DNA of 64,000 nucleotides from Actinoplanes solisilvae. Lineage in GTDB: Bacteria; Actinomycetota; Actinomycetes; Mycobacteriales; Micromonosporaceae. The translations under genes were made by a program, and so were the position numbers. Location of the stretch: the NCBI RefSeq assembly GCF_003999975.1, contig NZ_RJAC01000002.1:434001-498000 (forward strand), in the 5' to 3' direction. The first letter of the stretch is position 1. Each line of letters starts with the position of its first letter. Positions 63,163-64,000 of the stretch are shown piece after piece. The notes under the pieces were generated by a model. It did no database searches, had not been told where the DNA came from, and saw nothing but the letters and a program-made list of their open reading frames with translations.

Positions 63163-64000
63163 CTATTTCCGCCGTAGTCCGACCTCCCAGCCGGCCGCGT
63201 CGAGGTGACGCTGCACGTGGCCGATCAGGTAGGTGAGGTCGGCGCAGTACACAGATGGGTTCCGGTATCCGTTCGACGACCTGAAACGGTGTGGGAGGTA
63301 ACCGCCGCCGCAAACCTCGACGAGAGAGCAGCGCCGGCACTCTTCGCTCAGGCTCTCGAGACCACCGTCGCGAAGAACGATGCTGGGGTGGTCGAGTACT
63401 TCGTCGAGCGAGTTCCGGAATACGTCGAGGCCCAGCTTCGACTGCCCGTCCGCGGTTGCTCGGAGCGTGTCCGTGGATTCGAACGTCCCGTCCGACTCGA
63501 TGACGGCGATCCGGGAGGGGGCGAGGCCCAGCGACTCGACGGATCCCTTGACGCCGCAGGATAGCGCCATAATGTCTTCCGCGAAGCGGACCACGTGCTG
63601 GTGGTCGTGACCGACCCAGGCGTCGAAGACGCGGCTCAGCCATACGCCGTACTCCGGCATCGTGGGGACGAAGCGAACCGGAGGCTGGTCGTGGGTGGCG
63701 TGCGGGATATTGAAGTCGATGACGTCTGGCTCGAAGGACGCCAGGTAGTCGTGAACGGCGACCGGTTCGTTCCTCAGATCGACCACCGCGAGCAAGCCCC
63801 GAAAGACTGCGGGGCGGCTCTTCAGCAATCTGATGCCGCGTTCCACCGCGCGGGTCGTCGAGGCGCCTCGCTTGTCCAGCCGGTGCCGGTCGTTCATGAG
63901 TCCGGGGCCGTCCAGACTCACGCTGATCTCGACGTCGAACGCCTCGAACAGGTCGAGCCATTCTGGACTAACGAGCGTGGCGTTCGTCTGCAGCTCGAAC
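63163..64000 (-). CDS. FxsB-like radical SAM/SPASM peptide maturase (C-terminal part)
   Basis: The gene runs off the right edge; ~278 C-terminal residues are present. ELQTNATL and EISVSLDGPGLMNDRHR are late radical SAM barrel strands; the CxxxCxxC cluster for the first iron-sulfur centre lies outside. The SPASM part has CGVKGS, then CRRCSLVEVCGGGYLPHR and VYCADL, close to FxsB proteins that modify FXSXX-COOH peptides. It would install a crosslink or oxidation in a ribosomal peptide. The precursor gene is not in the window. Confidence 0.85.
   Translation of the reverse strand, partial: FELQTNATLVSPEWLDLFEAFDVEISVSLDGPGLMNDRHRLDKRGASTTRAVERGIRLLKSRPAVFRGLLAVVDLRNEPVAVHDYLASFEPDVIDFNIPHATHDQPPVRFVPTMPEYGVWLSRVFDAWVGHDHQHVVRFAEDIMALSCGVKGSVESLGLAPSRIAVIESDGTFESTDTLRATADGQSKLGLDVFRNSLDEVLDHPSIVLRDGGLESLSEECRRCSLVEVCGGGYLPHRFRSSNGYRNPSVYCADLTYLIGHVQRHLDAAGWEVGLRRK

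Overview
The window is high-GC DNA with dense genes that often overlap by 4 bases, frequent GTG starts and many two-component, TetR and ABC genes. DUF3040, YkcB/YkcC-type, Rpf and FxsB-like radical SAM families point to an actinobacterium, most likely Micromonosporaceae (Actinoplanes-like); this placement is inference. No rRNA, tRNA, CRISPR array, transposase or integrase was seen. At least 18 genes have a TANNNT-like -10 hexamer exactly 6-7 bases before the start codon, so leaderless transcription seems common; I used this pattern to choose several starts.

Layout. 1-9 kb: a cut-off receiver/SpoIIE phosphatase, a zinc-ribbon protein, a multi-pass M28 peptidase, and an OmpR-type two-component pair (3347-5808) divergent from an adaptor plus MacB-like ABC exporter (5899-8890). 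9-13 kb: lipoprotein, Smr and TPR proteins and a secreted protein that looks like a clan GH-A glycoside hydrolase. 13-20 kb: a second OmpR-type pair; a DAHP synthase preceded by a leader peptide containing Tyr, Trp and Phe codons and an intrinsic terminator (an attenuator); and a lipid-linked sugar transfer pair (GT39 plus GT2-GtrA). 20-30 kb: single metabolic and regulatory genes, including an Rpf muralytic enzyme behind a c-di-AMP (ydaO) riboswitch, a ferredoxin reductase/alcohol dehydrogenase pair and a TetR/methyltransferase divergon. 30-38 kb: a TetR/MFS efflux divergon with a nested operator, and a four-gene siderophore uptake operon under an IdeR/DmdR-type iron box. 38-44 kb: a NarL-type two-component pair in line with an ABC exporter of the antimicrobial-peptide type, and a DedA-PAP2-like membrane fusion. 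44-55 kb: CopC-like protein, oxidoreductase, RTX-repeat secreted protein, hydrolase, PL7 lyase, and TetR/ABC and FtsX/ABC export genes.

55.9-64 kb is the accessory part. It has a MazG-like pyrophosphohydrolase, a nuclease-helicase fusion of the DUF2075/Schlafen-like kind, a truncated Nudix gene running head-on into a truncated TOTE-type primase gene (a probable deletion scar), a CcbP-like protein, a four-gene type VII toxin-immunity cassette (YbaB-like, EspC-like, WXG-type protein with a CdiA tRNase C-terminus, SitI3-like immunity protein), and the edge of an FxsB-like radical SAM/SPASM locus with a GNAT gene.

The strongest points for follow-up are the aromatic-amino-acid attenuator at 15.3 kb, the toxin-immunity cassette at 60-62.5 kb, the gene-truncation junction near 58.58 kb and the leaderless start rule.
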